Positions 1 through 11,174 of a DNA stretch of 64,000 nt are shown piece after piece. The notes beneath the pieces are model-generated. The model had not been told where the DNA came from. It ran no database searches and worked only from the letters and a program-made list of their open reading frames with translations. Made by a program: the position numbers and the translations under genes. This stretch comes from Denticeps clupeoides (Eukaryota > Chordata > Actinopteri > Clupeiformes > Denticipitidae), in NCBI RefSeq assembly GCF_900700375.1, contig NC_041708.1:8290313-8354312 (forward strand), in the 5' to 3' direction. Numbering within the stretch: position 1 is the stretch's first letter; the number at the start of each line of letters is the position of its first letter.

Positions 1-506
1 GAGCCAGGGGATGCATTTGTTAACAAGGTGAAACAGAGAACACTTTAACCTAATTTAGTTTGTTCCGGCTACAGCTGGAACAGTTGTACTAAGACAAGAG
101 ATACTGAAGGAGTCAATGCTGTCTGAAAAAAATTGATGAAAAGATTAGTTCAAACAGAGGTTTGAATTATGTAATGGGTCCTGAGGGTAGTAGCCCCTGC
201 CCTGAGTTTGCTCCTATCTTTGCAACAACCAGGACAGTCATCCATTATTAATCCAAATTAATCTGTCTGTGTTTGTTCTGACCTTGTGGCTCTCTGCTTG
301 CTCAAACCTTAACCGAACGAGTTAAAAGCCACGCTCAAAGTAAATGGAGTTTAAACCAGTTGCCTTAATCCATCAAATAAACGCCTGCTCTGTTTTTATC
401 AATTTACCCAGTAGTGTGTCACTTTTAATTAAAACCCACCGGGGGTGGAAAAAGTTAATTAAGACTATTGTATAAAAAATGACATTCAAAAATTCATCGT
501 TAAAAG

Positions 507-525
507 ACTACAAATCCCAGAAGCA
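507..525 (+). promoter_or_regulatory. ZNF143/Staf-type promoter motif
   Basis: The sequence ACTACAAATCCCAGAAGCA closely matches the known vertebrate ZNF143/THAP11 consensus (ACTACAATTCCCAGCATGC type). It sits next to CpG-containing sequence (about 520-660). This motif class marks housekeeping and bidirectional promoters, which fits nif3l1. A divergent gene to the left of the window is possible but not visible. Confidence 0.6.
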
Positions 526-824
526 TAGCGCCGTAAACGGATGTTGCGCAATCCTGCACGATTTAATAGATGCGACCTGATTGGTCAAAAGAGTTCCGGT
601 CAGATCTGGGAAACACGCGACAGCGAGCCGCATTTATTTCCACCCCCGGCGGGTTTGTCGATAGGTCTGTACCACAGGAGACTGCGTTTTTTATTTCAAT
701 ATAGTATATGATAACGGATTAACCTGGGTCCGCAGCATAAGATATAACACTAATATTCTGGACTGGCCACCAGTTCCACGTCAGGGAGTGCATTTCGAGT
801 TACTTAAGGTTTTCTTTTTCTATT

Positions 825-940
825 GAAGGGCTCCTCGGCCTGCCTAAATAGGTTAATTCTTTTAAGTTCGTGGAGCAACTTTGAAGGGCTCCTCAGCCTG
901 CCTAAATAGTTTAATTCTATTAAATTTGTGAAGCCACTTC
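825..940. repeat. 58-bp tandem duplication
   Basis: Two adjacent 58-bp copies (825-882 and 883-940) both begin GAAGGGCTCCTC and share GCCTGCCTAAATAG. They differ by a handful of substitutions. No function is evident. Confidence 0.85.
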
Positions 941-1079
941 ACATCATTCTTTTGTTTCTGCACGTGCATGTGAGCAAATGTTATATGTCACCGAGTGTAA
1001 AGTTTACAGGTCAGGCTTCTGACAATCCACCAACGGACTAGTTGGATTCAGCACTGGATCACTGGATTTGTGCTGTCAT

Positions 1080-1225
1080 TTCTTGAATGTACCTCATCCA
1101 AAAGACCCGGCTTTTACTACAATTGTGTCCCTGAGAAAGACACTTGAGTGTCTCTTGGAGGGGACTGTGCCTGTCACTACTGTGGCTCTGGTTAAGGGCG
1201 TCTGATAAATGGCATAAATGTAAAT
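1080..1225 (+). repeat. SINE family B fragment
   Basis: This is a degraded copy of the second tRNA-derived SINE family in the window. The body (CCTGAGAAAGACACTTGAG) and the tail (GGGCGTCTGATAAATG) are recognisable, but the tRNA-like head is not. A fuller copy lies at 10527-10725. Confidence 0.7.
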
Positions 1226-1575
1226 GGTGATGTGTAATAACTCAGCACAGCGTCTCCTTGAATATGCATCAACACGGTCGACTTCCTCATCAGTTTGATT
1301 TTAATCCCATGCGGTTTGCACGGTTTATTTATTTATTTAACCAAACCTTTATGCTTTTCAAATCTCGCAAATCTCATGTTCTGGTCCTTGGATCACGTTT
1401 TCATGTTTTGTTTTTTTTTCTTCATCCATTGCATTTTTCCCCTCATCTCCAGGTACAATTATCCTCATGTTCTCTGGGTGTAGGAGGATTTTGTCAACGG
1501 AAGGATTGTGTTTTCCAGCCAAGCACTTGACTACCTTCTTCAGGTCTGCTCATGAGTTGTTGATCCAGCCATCAT

Positions 1576-3458
1576 TTGTGTTTCTCACATTCATTTTGTT
1601 CATACTCAACATACTATTCCTCTATTTTCCTTCGTTCAATATCCAGTCTTTTCCGGAAGCCTCGCCTTTCATCTCTTCCGTCCAACTCGTTAATCCCCAG
1701 CTCCATACATACATCCACAGGAATGGATCTGAAGGAGGTTCTAGATGTTCTTGAGCAGCTCGCCCCACTCTCGCTGGCTGAATCCTGGGACAACGTGGGC
1801 CTGTTGGTCGAGCCCAGCAAACCTCGGCCGGTGAAGACGATCCTGCTGACGAACGACCTCACCTTCCCGGTAATGGAGGAGGCTGAAGCCTTGGCATGCG
1901 ACCTCATCATTTCTTACCACCCCCCACTTTTTCGGCCAGTCAAGCGCTTAGTGCAGAAGGACTGGAAGCAACAACTGGCCGTGAGAGCAGTGGAATGCGG
2001 CATGGCCGTTTTTTCTCCCCACACTTCTTGGGACAGTGTCAAAGGCGGAGTCAACGATTGGCTGGTTGGTGGAATAGGTAATTAAGATGTTTTTAACAAC
2101 GATTTCAGATTTTTTTTTTCCCAAGACAAAAAAAAAGTTTTTATTTAAATGACAGTATGACCTCATGCATAATTATAAACTGATTGATCTTGGAAAAAGA
2201 AGTGTGAGAATTGGAGGTTGATTTTGTACGACTCCTATACCGGACACCTTTCCCTTTATTTTTCGACATCACTTACTTGAGAGGTGTACAGTTACAGGCC
2301 AGAACCCATTTTTTTTTGTTGTCTGCTGACAATTACCCCTAAATGTCCATCTGCCAGCAGTATCACAACTAGGATGAAGGTTTATGAACGGGCCGTATTT
2401 TATACAGTATTAAACGTCTCTTTCCCAGGCAGCGGCCGGGTGTCTGTGTTGAGTCAGGCTCTGTCCAGTTCACCCCAGAAGCACAAACTGGACTTCACAG
2501 TGAAGGGTCAGGAGGCGCTGACGGCCGTCATGACTGACCTGAGGGGAGCGGCAGGCTGTCGCTCGCTGCAGTACACTTCTGTAAGGTATTATGCACGCCA
2601 CGTACACAGCACCGCTGTGCGCGGGAGTATTCGTTTCAGCAGCACGCGCCCTCTCGTTTTCCATTTCTCCCGCATGTCCGTAGAGCAGAGAACGATGCGT
2701 ATCACGTGAGCCTGGTCTGCCCGAGCACTGCGCTGAGTTCTAGTGTTGAGGTAGTGCTGGGCAGCGCTGAAGTGAGCCCGTCTCTCAGCGTCCTACAGGT
2801 CCAGCAGGTACAGTATAGTTACACGTACACTATATGCACATATCCGAAAACCAGCCATTAGCAGTGAGTGTGGTGTTCACATTTGAACGCCAACAACAGA
2901 GTTTCCCAACCTGGGATCCTAAGAGGTACCCTACCAGTCAAAAGTTTGGACACACCTGCTCATTTGTATTGAACAAAACTGAATAAACAGGACTATGTAA
3001 TAGGTTATGAGGTGAGGTTATGTAATAAACAAAAAATAAGTAAACAAGGCAAAAAGCTGTCCATTTGCGTCATTTGCTTTCATGATGGCAGTATTTCACA
3101 CTCTTGGCTTCTCTTAACCACCTGAAGTTAAAAAACATGGATGGTTTCCAGCAGTCCTGAAGCTCTACACTTTCTTAACATTGACTCATGTTAATGAGCA
3201 TCTCATGTAGCGGCTTTAGGTGATTACAATAGTGAACAAATCTGCCATGAAGGTAAAAAAGAGGCGACTCAGAATTAACAATAACGCTTCACTTTTGACC
3301 TGATGCAAAAATACTAAATATAGATTATACTAAATAATTTTATTAATTAATAAAATGTAGAAACGCTAGATTATAAATAAAAATAATGAGAATTATTACC
3401 AGCTTTAAGAAGCAGTTGAAAACCCATTTGTTCAGACACATGCACACACACTGCACAA

Positions 3459-3493
<35 letters not shown>

Positions 3494-5083
3494 CCCCCTC
3501 CCTCTAGCACTTAACAATTTCCGAGCATGTTCTTTTTCTGACAAATTAGACCTTATCAGGGCTCTTAGTTTTGTAAACTCAAAATCTATAGAAACAAACG
3601 AGAATTGCTGGTGTCTTCCTCTTGTAAGTCGCTTTGGATAAAAGCGTCTGCTAAGTAAAGTAAAGGATCCATCTTAATCCCCATCACCACCACAGAGAAG
3701 GTGTGTCCAAACTTTTGACTAGTAGAGTATGTCATGAAATGAGAACTCACAATCAAGGCTATCAAGACTTGGGTATTAAATACAGTTGGTACTGAAAGTA
3801 TTCCAACCCCTTAAAATTTTCAGACAGGGTATGAATACTGAGGACCATGAGATATTTCAGTTTTTCTTTGTTAATAAATCCGCAAAAGAAATTGTGTCTT
3901 TCTATCAATGTGGGGTGCTGTGTGTACAATAATGAGGAAAAAGAGCATAAATTATTTTTGCAATATAACAAAGAGTGAAAAATTTGAATACTTTCTGTAC
4001 CCACTGCGTGTGTGTGTGTGTGTGTGTGTGTTGCATTATAAAAGTAATTTGTTTATTACATCCACTGTACAGGTAGCAGTTGTGTGATGCAATTCCTAAT
4101 AAAAACTACTTAGCATGCTTTTGGTAAATAATTTTTGAATGGCTGGATAGGATCTTCTACACATATAAAAGCTTTAATTTTGAACTTTTTTGTCTCAGCT
4201 TCCCCTGCCTGGCTGTGGACAGGGACGTCTTTGCGTGTTGGATGTGCCTGTGTCTGTAGCGACAGCCATCAAGCGCATGAAGTTGCACCTTCGTCTGACC
4301 CACCTCAGGCTGGCTCTGGGTCACCGTCAGACCATGGGTGAGCAATGGAAGATGAACCACTGTCTAAATACACACACTGCAAGAAAATCAATTTTGTGAA
4401 GCATAATGTGGGGTGTTGATGAAAGTTGCAATTTTAGGCATGTCACCTTATGTTTTTTTTTTTTTTTACACCTTACACCTTATGTCACCTTTTTTTTTTG
4501 TGAACACATTTATGCACAAGATACACAAAGAACAGTGTGAAATGAGTATATATTTATGCACCTGTGATTTACTGTAATGTCACTTGTTGATTTTTAACTT
4601 GGAAAAATCTGGCACTGCTGCTTGTTTCGAATACACTGTAATGTTTGCTGTTACAGAGTCACCAGTGAACACTGTAGCTGTCTGTGCTGGTTCTGGAGCA
4701 TCGGTTCTGCAGGGGGTAAAAGCCGATCTCTACATCACAGGTTACCTCAACATTCTTGCTTACATCAATAAACTGGACATTAGTATTAGTTTTCTTTGTG
4801 ACATGCAACATGCTTTTATTTATTAAGACTTAATATTATACATTTGTAGAACCGTAGGGGTCACATTAACATACCATTAATTGTTGTTTGTCTCCCAGGT
4901 GAGATGTCTCACCACGAGGTCCTGGATGCAGTTGCCAAGGGAACGTGCGTCATTCTCAGTGACCATAGTAACTGTGAGCGTGGTTTCCTGGAGGTCTTCA
5001 GGGAGAGGTTGAAAGGACACTTGCTGGACTCTGTGACTGTGTCTGTATCTAAGACTGACCGAGACCCATTAGAAGTGGTCTAA
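1576..5083 (+). CDS. nif3l1: NIF3-like protein 1
   Basis: A conserved DUF34/NIF3-family protein with a predicted di-metal site. It is widespread from bacteria to vertebrates, and its biochemical role is unsettled. Six exons join cleanly: 1576 (or 1723)-2077, 2429-2580, 2691-2807, 4199-4337, 4657-4740 and 4899-5083. Family blocks in order are AESWDNVGLLVEP, TNDLT, ISYHPPLFRP, SPHTSWD, the GRLC block, CAGSGASVLQGV, DLYITGEMSHHE and a C-terminal TDRDPLEVV. The metal-binding His and Asp motifs are present. The ATG at 1723 (MDLKEV) gives 343 residues. The in-frame ATG at 1576 adds 49 residues rich in Ser and Arg with no acidic residue, giving 392. Human NIF3L1 also carries a short presequence before MDLK, so 1576 is plausible. 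The gene converges on gdpd3. Confidence 0.95.
2929..3726. mobile_element. Non-autonomous DNA transposon with nested insertion, in a nif3l1 intron
   Basis: The ends are an inverted pair: AGTCAAAAGTTTGGACACAC at about 2936 and GTGTGTCCAAACTTTTGACT at 3701-3720. No transposase frame is present. The left interior shares blocks (TTTCACACTCTTG, GTCCTGAAG) with 63446-63715, so the two belong to one family. A second element, about 3400-3660 with a long T run and a GTCGCTTTGGATAAAAGCG tail, is inserted inside it. Confidence 0.75.
3400..3660. repeat. Retroposon-like insert with T-run and SINE-type tail
   Basis: It contains a pure T tract of about 34 bases (3461-3493). It ends in GTCGCTTTGGATAAAAGCG, a tail shared by many fish SINEs and their partner LINEs. 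It interrupts the DNA transposon at 2929-3726 and is therefore younger. Confidence 0.55.
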
Positions 5084-5569
5084 AATGAACAAGTTGTCTA
5101 TTTCCTACACATTAAAGGTGTCTTCTGTTGATGCTGGTTCCACTTTTCAGTCTGTCTGTGGTGTGACATAACTCTTCTGTCTGAATAATGTATGGGTGTT
5201 AATCTAGAATGGAGTGCAATGCAATCAAATTAAATACATGGGAGATACGGACACGTTTCTTTATTGTAGCTAAAACACCTGTACATTTTCAGTTATTGAT
5301 AGTCCATGACAATACTAGTTGGGGAAAAAGTTTACATATACATTAAATACATTTTATTAATAATAATTAAAATATAAATTTTAATTACGTTTAAATAAAC
5401 ATATATAATTTGTCAGATCCTTTCAAGTTAGTTATTACACTACTTTTCATTTTGTATCATCATTTTTACTGTACAACAGATGGCGCTGTTTAAAACAGAA
5501 AACACAGAACAGATCTTTATGCTTCTCAGCTGTGAGTTTTTGATTAAGTTCTTTTGAGGGTTTTGTATG

Positions 5570-8433
5570 TTATTCTGTGCGCTCCAGGGGGATGACCTTT
5601 GACAGGAGGGATGGGTAGTCAGACATGACTCCTGTAGCTCCCAGTGCCAAAGCCTTTTTGACGTCACTTTCCTCATTGCACACAAACAGCTGAACCTGAG
5701 AGGGAGAATAATAAAGATTCCAGTTTGGACTTATGCTTTAATTTATAAAGTAGTATTCTTTTTTTTTTTTTTTTTAGATCATCTGACCTGAAATCCTCTC
5801 TTTACTAAATGGGATATCAAAGCTTTCTTCATGGTCAGTCTGTTCAAATGAGAAGAATATGAGTCCTGGATGAAAAACTTTTTCACCCGTTTATTGGAGT
5901 GATTAGATCATATATTCTGAAGAAATATGACACATGTACTGTTTACTACCTTTTGGGAAAAAAAACAAAACGGTCACTACTCACTTTTCCAAGAGAAAGA
6001 TGACTATTCTATTCCTGAGAAATGAGCTCTCTGGAATATATGTCCTGAAAGGTAAATACATGCATTTTGTCTCTAATGTGAAGGCAGGATTGGTTCCTCA
6101 AATAATAAAAAATCTCAAGACAATTTTATGGATTAAAATGAAATGTGCATGTGCAGCTAATTCACCAGCGTGATTGAATTTAAAGCTTGAAACAGCATAG
6201 TTTTACTGACAACTAATCCCAGGTTGCTCTGTGATGTAATGTTTCACCAATCTGTGTGCTTATAAGAGTGAATGTGAAGTGATTGTCATTGTGAAACACT
6301 GCAGCACACGGTGACACAACGAAACGTGTTCTCTGCATTTAACCATCACCCTTAGTGAGCAGTGGGCAGCCATGACAGGCGCCGGGGGAGCAGTGTGTGG
6401 GGACCGTGCTTTGCTCAGCGGCTCAGATCCGGATCTCTCCCACTGGTCCCGGGTACAGACCTGGAATAAAGGCCCCATGCAGGGGTCACGAGGGAGGAAA
6501 ACAAAAGGAAGACAAACTGCTGACCTGTTGAAGACGCTGAACAGATAGCACTGCAGCAGACTCTCGCCCAGCGGCACGAAAGGCAGAAGGCCGGTGTAGA
6601 ACAGGAGGAGCAGCAGAAAGCCTCGTCTGTAGCTGAACATGTACGGCATGCGCGGGTTCTGCCAGTAGACACACACACACACACACACACACACAGGGTT
6701 GGATCTGCGACACTGTAACTAGTCATCTCGATCATTTCATACAGGATACTGTTGCTCAACCTGGGGGACTGTCCCTGTAACTACGCTCTGGTAAATGGCG
6801 TCTGATTAATACTGTAAAACGGAAATGTAAATGATTGCATACTGAAGTTAATTAAAGAGCAGAAGACCCTGTACCTCTTTTCTGCATTTTGCAATTATAG
6901 ACGAACTTTCAGATGCCCAGACGGTGATGTCTTCTCTTTTGTACTTTATTGCCAGGTAAGAGATCTGAAGATGAGCACACAATTATCAAAATAAAATATC
7001 AAAAGGATTATCTTATATTTTTCATAATGCAGCTTAATGCATAACATTTCCAAAGCGCTGATGTTTTACATTTTTTGTTGGGCTTTTTACTTAATATTCA
7101 GATTTTCTTTTTAGTGTATTTTCTTTTTCTGATATTTATTCATTTGTCTCAAATTATTATTATTTTTTTTCAATTTTGTGAACTAATAATTCCAGACTTC
7201 ATATACGTACATTTTTTATCAACAGGCTCTTTTCCTCTTTGACCTCTACATTAACAGGCATGTTGGGGAATTTTCTGAAGACGTCTTCTAACAGCGCAAG
7301 CTTCCTGTCCTCTCCAGTGCTGTAGCGTCCTGAGAAGGAAGAAGTGGATAAAATGGAATAAGCGCATGACTGACTGTGGTCTGGCGTGGTGCGCTTTTCA
7401 TCCCCCATCACAACATCACACGTCACAACGTACCGGCGTAAAACGTAACTTCCAGTTTCTCTCTGTAAAGAGGCAAGTCCTGGGAAAAATATGGGGACAG
7501 AAAGATTTGAATCAAGATTTGAATCCTGATGTCATGCCAAGTGACTAAACATTTCGCAAAATATGAACTTTTACAGAGGGTTAAAACCACCAGTTGCCGT
7601 TAATTTGCTTAAATGTGAATTGTGAGCCAGAGTTAGTTGCAGGTAAGTGATGTGGATTGACCTCTCCAAGGTTGTGAGTTCGAATACCAGCTCAGACCTC
7701 TCTGTGTCGACGTGGGTTTCCTCTGGGCTCTCCAGTTTCTGGTATGTACGCTAGGTGAATTGGTAACTCTGAATAGGTGTGTGTGTGTGTGTGTGTGTCC
7801 CAGAATGGGATCCAGCAGTATAGAGTAAATTGCCTATGATGGTATAACTGACCTGCACGTTCAGTGACGAAACCTCAATGTCATATCCTGTCTGTCTCTT
7901 AAGGTTTGCATCATGGGAGACGACCACATGTCCATCTTTAGTTAAGTGACAGTCTAATTCCAACATCTCTGCTCCCAGTGAGACAGCGCTGTGAGAGAAA
8001 ACAGGATGCTGCGGTTTAATGAAAGCACCCCTCATCTTCCGGCAGCTTTGAGGAGGGCAGGACCGAGACTCACTGTGTGAAGGCCTCCATGGTGTTTTCG
8101 ATCTTCTCTCCAGCCCCTGGATGAAACACACACACCTGGGTGTCACGATGTGAGTGAGGCAGGAGGGCATGGGCGTTATTTCACCGTGATGTGACCTTCT
8201 CAGCCTGCCGTGTCACAACATTTAATATTATCCAATCAGAGACCATGGTCAAGATGAATATGAGGTTTACCTCCCCTGTGCGCGATCCTCCTGCTGTGGA
8301 AAGCCTGATGTTTCTTCTTGTGCAGGATGAGGGGGTTCTTCAGCAAGCAAACAGAGACAAGGACGTAGAGCATCAACAATATCAGGCTGCCAATCAGGTA
8401 GCTGTCCAGCGTGTCCATCTTCAGATGTCCCAT
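5570..8433 (-). CDS. gdpd3: Glycerophosphodiester phosphodiesterase domain protein 3 (lysophospholipase D)
   Basis: A membrane lysophospholipase D of the GDPD1/GDPD3 group, which hydrolyses lysophospholipids such as lyso-PC to lysophosphatidic acid. Ten exons join in frame to 322 residues: 8433-8271, 8116-8074, 7988-7853, 7479-7434, 7329-7211, 6964-6875, 6658-6525, 6044-5985, 5839-5788 and 5695-5570. Seen in order: an N-terminal membrane segment (IGSLILLMLYVLVSVCLL), the catalytic HRGG, ENTMEAF, ELDCHLTKDG, VVSHD, a second hydrophobic stretch (FLLLLLFYTGLLPFVP) and GATGVMSDYP near the end. DLPLYREKLEV and WASESS are closer to GDPD3 than to GDPD1. Neighbouring tbx6 and ppp4c fit human 16p11.2 synteny. 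A (GT)n tract lies just upstream of the exon-7 acceptor. A minus-strand AATAAA lies at about 5260-5265. Confidence 0.93.
6274..6425 (-). repeat. SINE family A, head-truncated, in a gdpd3 intron
   Basis: This tRNA-derived SINE has the shared body (GAGCAGTGGGCAGCCATGAC) and the tail end (GTGAAGTGATTGTCATTGTG) but lacks the tRNA-like head. It is oriented with gdpd3. Full copies lie at 49612-49853 and 61131-61381. Confidence 0.8.
6758..6832 (+). repeat. SINE family B tail fragment
   Basis: A short fragment with GGGGACTGTCCCTGTAACTAC followed by a GGCGTCTGATTAAT tail. It lies in a gdpd3 intron. Confidence 0.6.
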
Positions 8434-10800
8434 TTCCCTCTAAATTAACCTTTACTGTGCTCTTCTCTGTATCTTATGGTCAAAGTGTTGAGCAAGGACT
8501 AAAACCTCGGTCTGTCAGCAGGGTCTGTTAACTCAGCGCGTGGTCGGCCACAACAAAATATACGTACATGTCCTGACCCTCTAGAACATTCTTTTCATGC
8601 TTATTGTTCTCGCGGTGCCTTTTATAGGCCTCGCCGCGTGCATGTGAATGGGTGTGTGTAGGTTCATGAGACAGTGCGTGGGAGTTTGTGTGTGGTGACC
8701 TATGATTACGTAGGTCCAAAACCCAGAGTCATGGTAAAGCTGATGACATTTATTTCCCACATTATGATTATATAATAAACTCCATCTATATACACACAAG
8801 TAAATCTATGTATCTATAAATATATGTATATGCATACAAATATATGTTTAAAATGTATTTGAGTCATTAATTGAAAATTTTTTAAGATTTATGCTCTTCC
8901 ATGGGCAAAAAAATGTAATTATTAAACAATACAATTGTTAAATACCTAAACAGACACAACTATGGTAATGTTTTGTTTTTGAATTTTTAATTCTAAATGT
9001 TTTTTGGTAGTGTCCCTGCTTATTATATCCTCAATACATCACTCACAGTTTTCCTAATTACATAAAAAAAAGATTAGATGAAATGTAATTCAGTATTTAT
9101 GAATGAACTGAATTAGCAAATAATTCTTTAATTGCACAAATTGGTTTCCACTATTGGTTTCCACTATTTCCACTATTTGATGGACTTTCTGGAAGACATG
9201 ACTAAACCATAAAACCACAGCAACGGCCCATCCCATCATCTGACTCCTGACATTGTTACTGGTTCCTCAAAATGTGCCATTCAGTTGGTGTGCAGCATTA
9301 TACAATAAATATGCAATAAAAATAACGACAATTTCCCAGAGAAAAGCAGATGAGTACACTGCTTGCATTACTCAAGTCCAGTCTAAGTAACAGCTCTGAA
9401 GATGCAGAACAACAGGAGTAAGTACACAACATTACATTGGAGCTCCTGAGCTGATTGTGGGGTAAATTGGGTAAATACTATAGTACCTCAAATTATGGTT
9501 CAGGGTGTCCGTGACACACCTGTCTGATAATAAACGCATTAGAGGGCTACTGAAGCCCTCCCACACAAATACACACACCACCCATCCCAAGCCACATTCC
9601 TCGGCCCGCTGGGACCCTGGCGATGAGCCGCCTCCACTGGCTCCCTCTCGAGATCTCACACCTCCACTTCCCCTCTGGCCACCCCGGCCTTTAATCCCCC
9701 CGCCCCTGCAAATGGGAAGAGAAAACAGCAACTACAACAACATTCCTGCCCCAATCCCCCACGCCGCCACCCTCCCCGTCCTTCTGCCACTCTGCTGTCA
9801 ATGGGGCTGTCAGTAAACGACACAGCCTGTCTGATGCCCCCATTAATAGTAACGTGGGAAAAGAAAAGCATTCCTGTTCTAGATCCTAAAGTCATTAACA
9901 CTTAATTAGTGAAGGATCCAGTGATTAGGTTTAAGCAAGTGATACCCTCTCACCCACTAAACTGAATATTGACTGCCAACGATCAACTAATGTGTTGTTA
10001 GGTCACTCTTCCCGATATCTGATCTGATAATGTTTTCAAAGCCCTTAATCTGGATAAAACCTCAGGCCTATCCTGAAAGGCACAACCATTTGAGTTTCCA
10101 CTCCACTGGAAACAAAACCACAACCAGAAAAGACCACGTCCTGACTGGCCCTGCGAGTCCAGACGACAATACTTTCAGACGAGGTTCTGACGGAGGCAGA
10201 GAGTGAATTTAAAAGAGCCTGCACCTTGGATTCTGAATATTTCTTTAAGAACCTCACCAGGTCACGAATATATAGTGAGCACAGAAACCATTTAGACCCC
10301 CTTACATTTTTCACTCTTTGTTATATTGCAGCCATTTGCTAAAATCATTTCAGTAATTTTTTTCTCATTAATGTACATACAGCACCCCATATTGACAGAA
10401 ATGGTTTAATTTTTTTAGATTTTCTAATAATATATAATATAGCAGTTATTAGCAATGATTTCTGCCACATTTTAAGAATGTTAAAATATTCAATCCCCTC
10501 CCTTTTACTGTGATGGTCAGATTAATACCACAGGGTGGTAGTAGCCTAGTGGGAAGCACACTCGTTTATGAACCAGAGGACCCAGGTTCAAATCCCACTT
10601 ACTACCATTGTGCCCCTGAGCAAGATACTTAACCCTAAGTTGCTCCAGGGGGGGACTGTCCCTGTAACTACTGATTGTAAGTCGCTCTGGATAAGGGCGT
10701 CTGATAAATGCTGAGAATGTAAATTAATCCTCATGAATTTTCCTCATTAAAGACGCTCAACTGAACAGTTACCCTCTATTAAGAACTGGATCATTCTTCG
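8434..10800. other. Intergenic interval between gdpd3 and tbx6
   Basis: The two genes are divergently transcribed. No coding exon is supported. 8700-9500 is AT-rich. 9550-9800 is C-rich, with an unusual run of CCC-containing words on the plus strand, and could be regulatory; I see no specific motif. A SINE B copy lies at 10527-10725. Confidence 0.5.
10527..10725 (+). repeat. SINE family B, nearly complete
   Basis: The tRNA-like head has an A-box-like GTAGCCTAGTGGG and a B-box-like GGTTCAAATCC. The body GAGCAAGATACTTAACCC and the tail GTCGCTCTGGATAAGGGCG follow, ending in TCTGATAAATG. It is the most complete family B copy in the window. Confidence 0.85.
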
Positions 10801-10929
10801 CGAGTGTGTCTTGTGGGTAAATGTGTTTGTTTAGCTGGTGTGACGCGGTGAGCGGAAAAGAGGAGCTGCAGGTAGAGAGTGGGACAGAAGGCCAGGGAAG
10901 GAGTGTGAAGAGACATGGCCATTTGGCAA

Positions 10930-10957
10930 AGGTGTGAATGCAAACTCTCCTATATAA
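10930..10957 (+). promoter_or_regulatory. tbx6 core promoter: T-box half-site and TATA box
   Basis: AGGTGTGAA (10930-10938) is the canonical T-box half-site. Twelve bases further on, TATATAA (10951-10957) is a good TATA box, which would place transcription start near 10985 and leave a 5' UTR of about 190 bases before the ATG at 11175. The spacing is seen in the sequence. That Tbx6 or another mesodermal T-box factor binds there is inference. Confidence 0.55.
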
Positions 10958-11174
10958 CACAGAGTCGGGGCTGCACTTCCACATTTAGAAGAAGGAAGAA
11001 AAGACTCAAAGAAGACGAGCAGGGAGCCACTGAAGGTTTCAAAATTTCGGAGCACAGTAATCCCTATACAAGGGACACAATCATTGTCCTTGAGAAGAAA
11101 TACAAAATATGGTTTGCTGAGGACTGAATCCAGAAGCAAGATTGACTGAACATCAGGCAGAAGAAGAAGTGACA

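Larger units (their letters stand above)
1..1575. other. Region upstream of nif3l1
   Basis: No coding exon is supported here. The stretch holds a GC-richer patch with a ZNF143-type motif (507-525), a 58-bp tandem duplication (825-940) and a SINE-tail fragment (about 1080-1225). The rest is AT-rich with no structure that I can name. The patch at about 500-680 is the best candidate for the nif3l1 promoter, which leaves about 0.9 kb of 5' UTR or an unseen first intron before the coding start. Confidence 0.5.

Noticed and set aside
6260-6694. 144-codon minus-strand ORF read straight through gdpd3 exon 7
   Set aside because: Only 6658-6525 is exon. The remainder is (GT)n and SINE sequence left open by chance.
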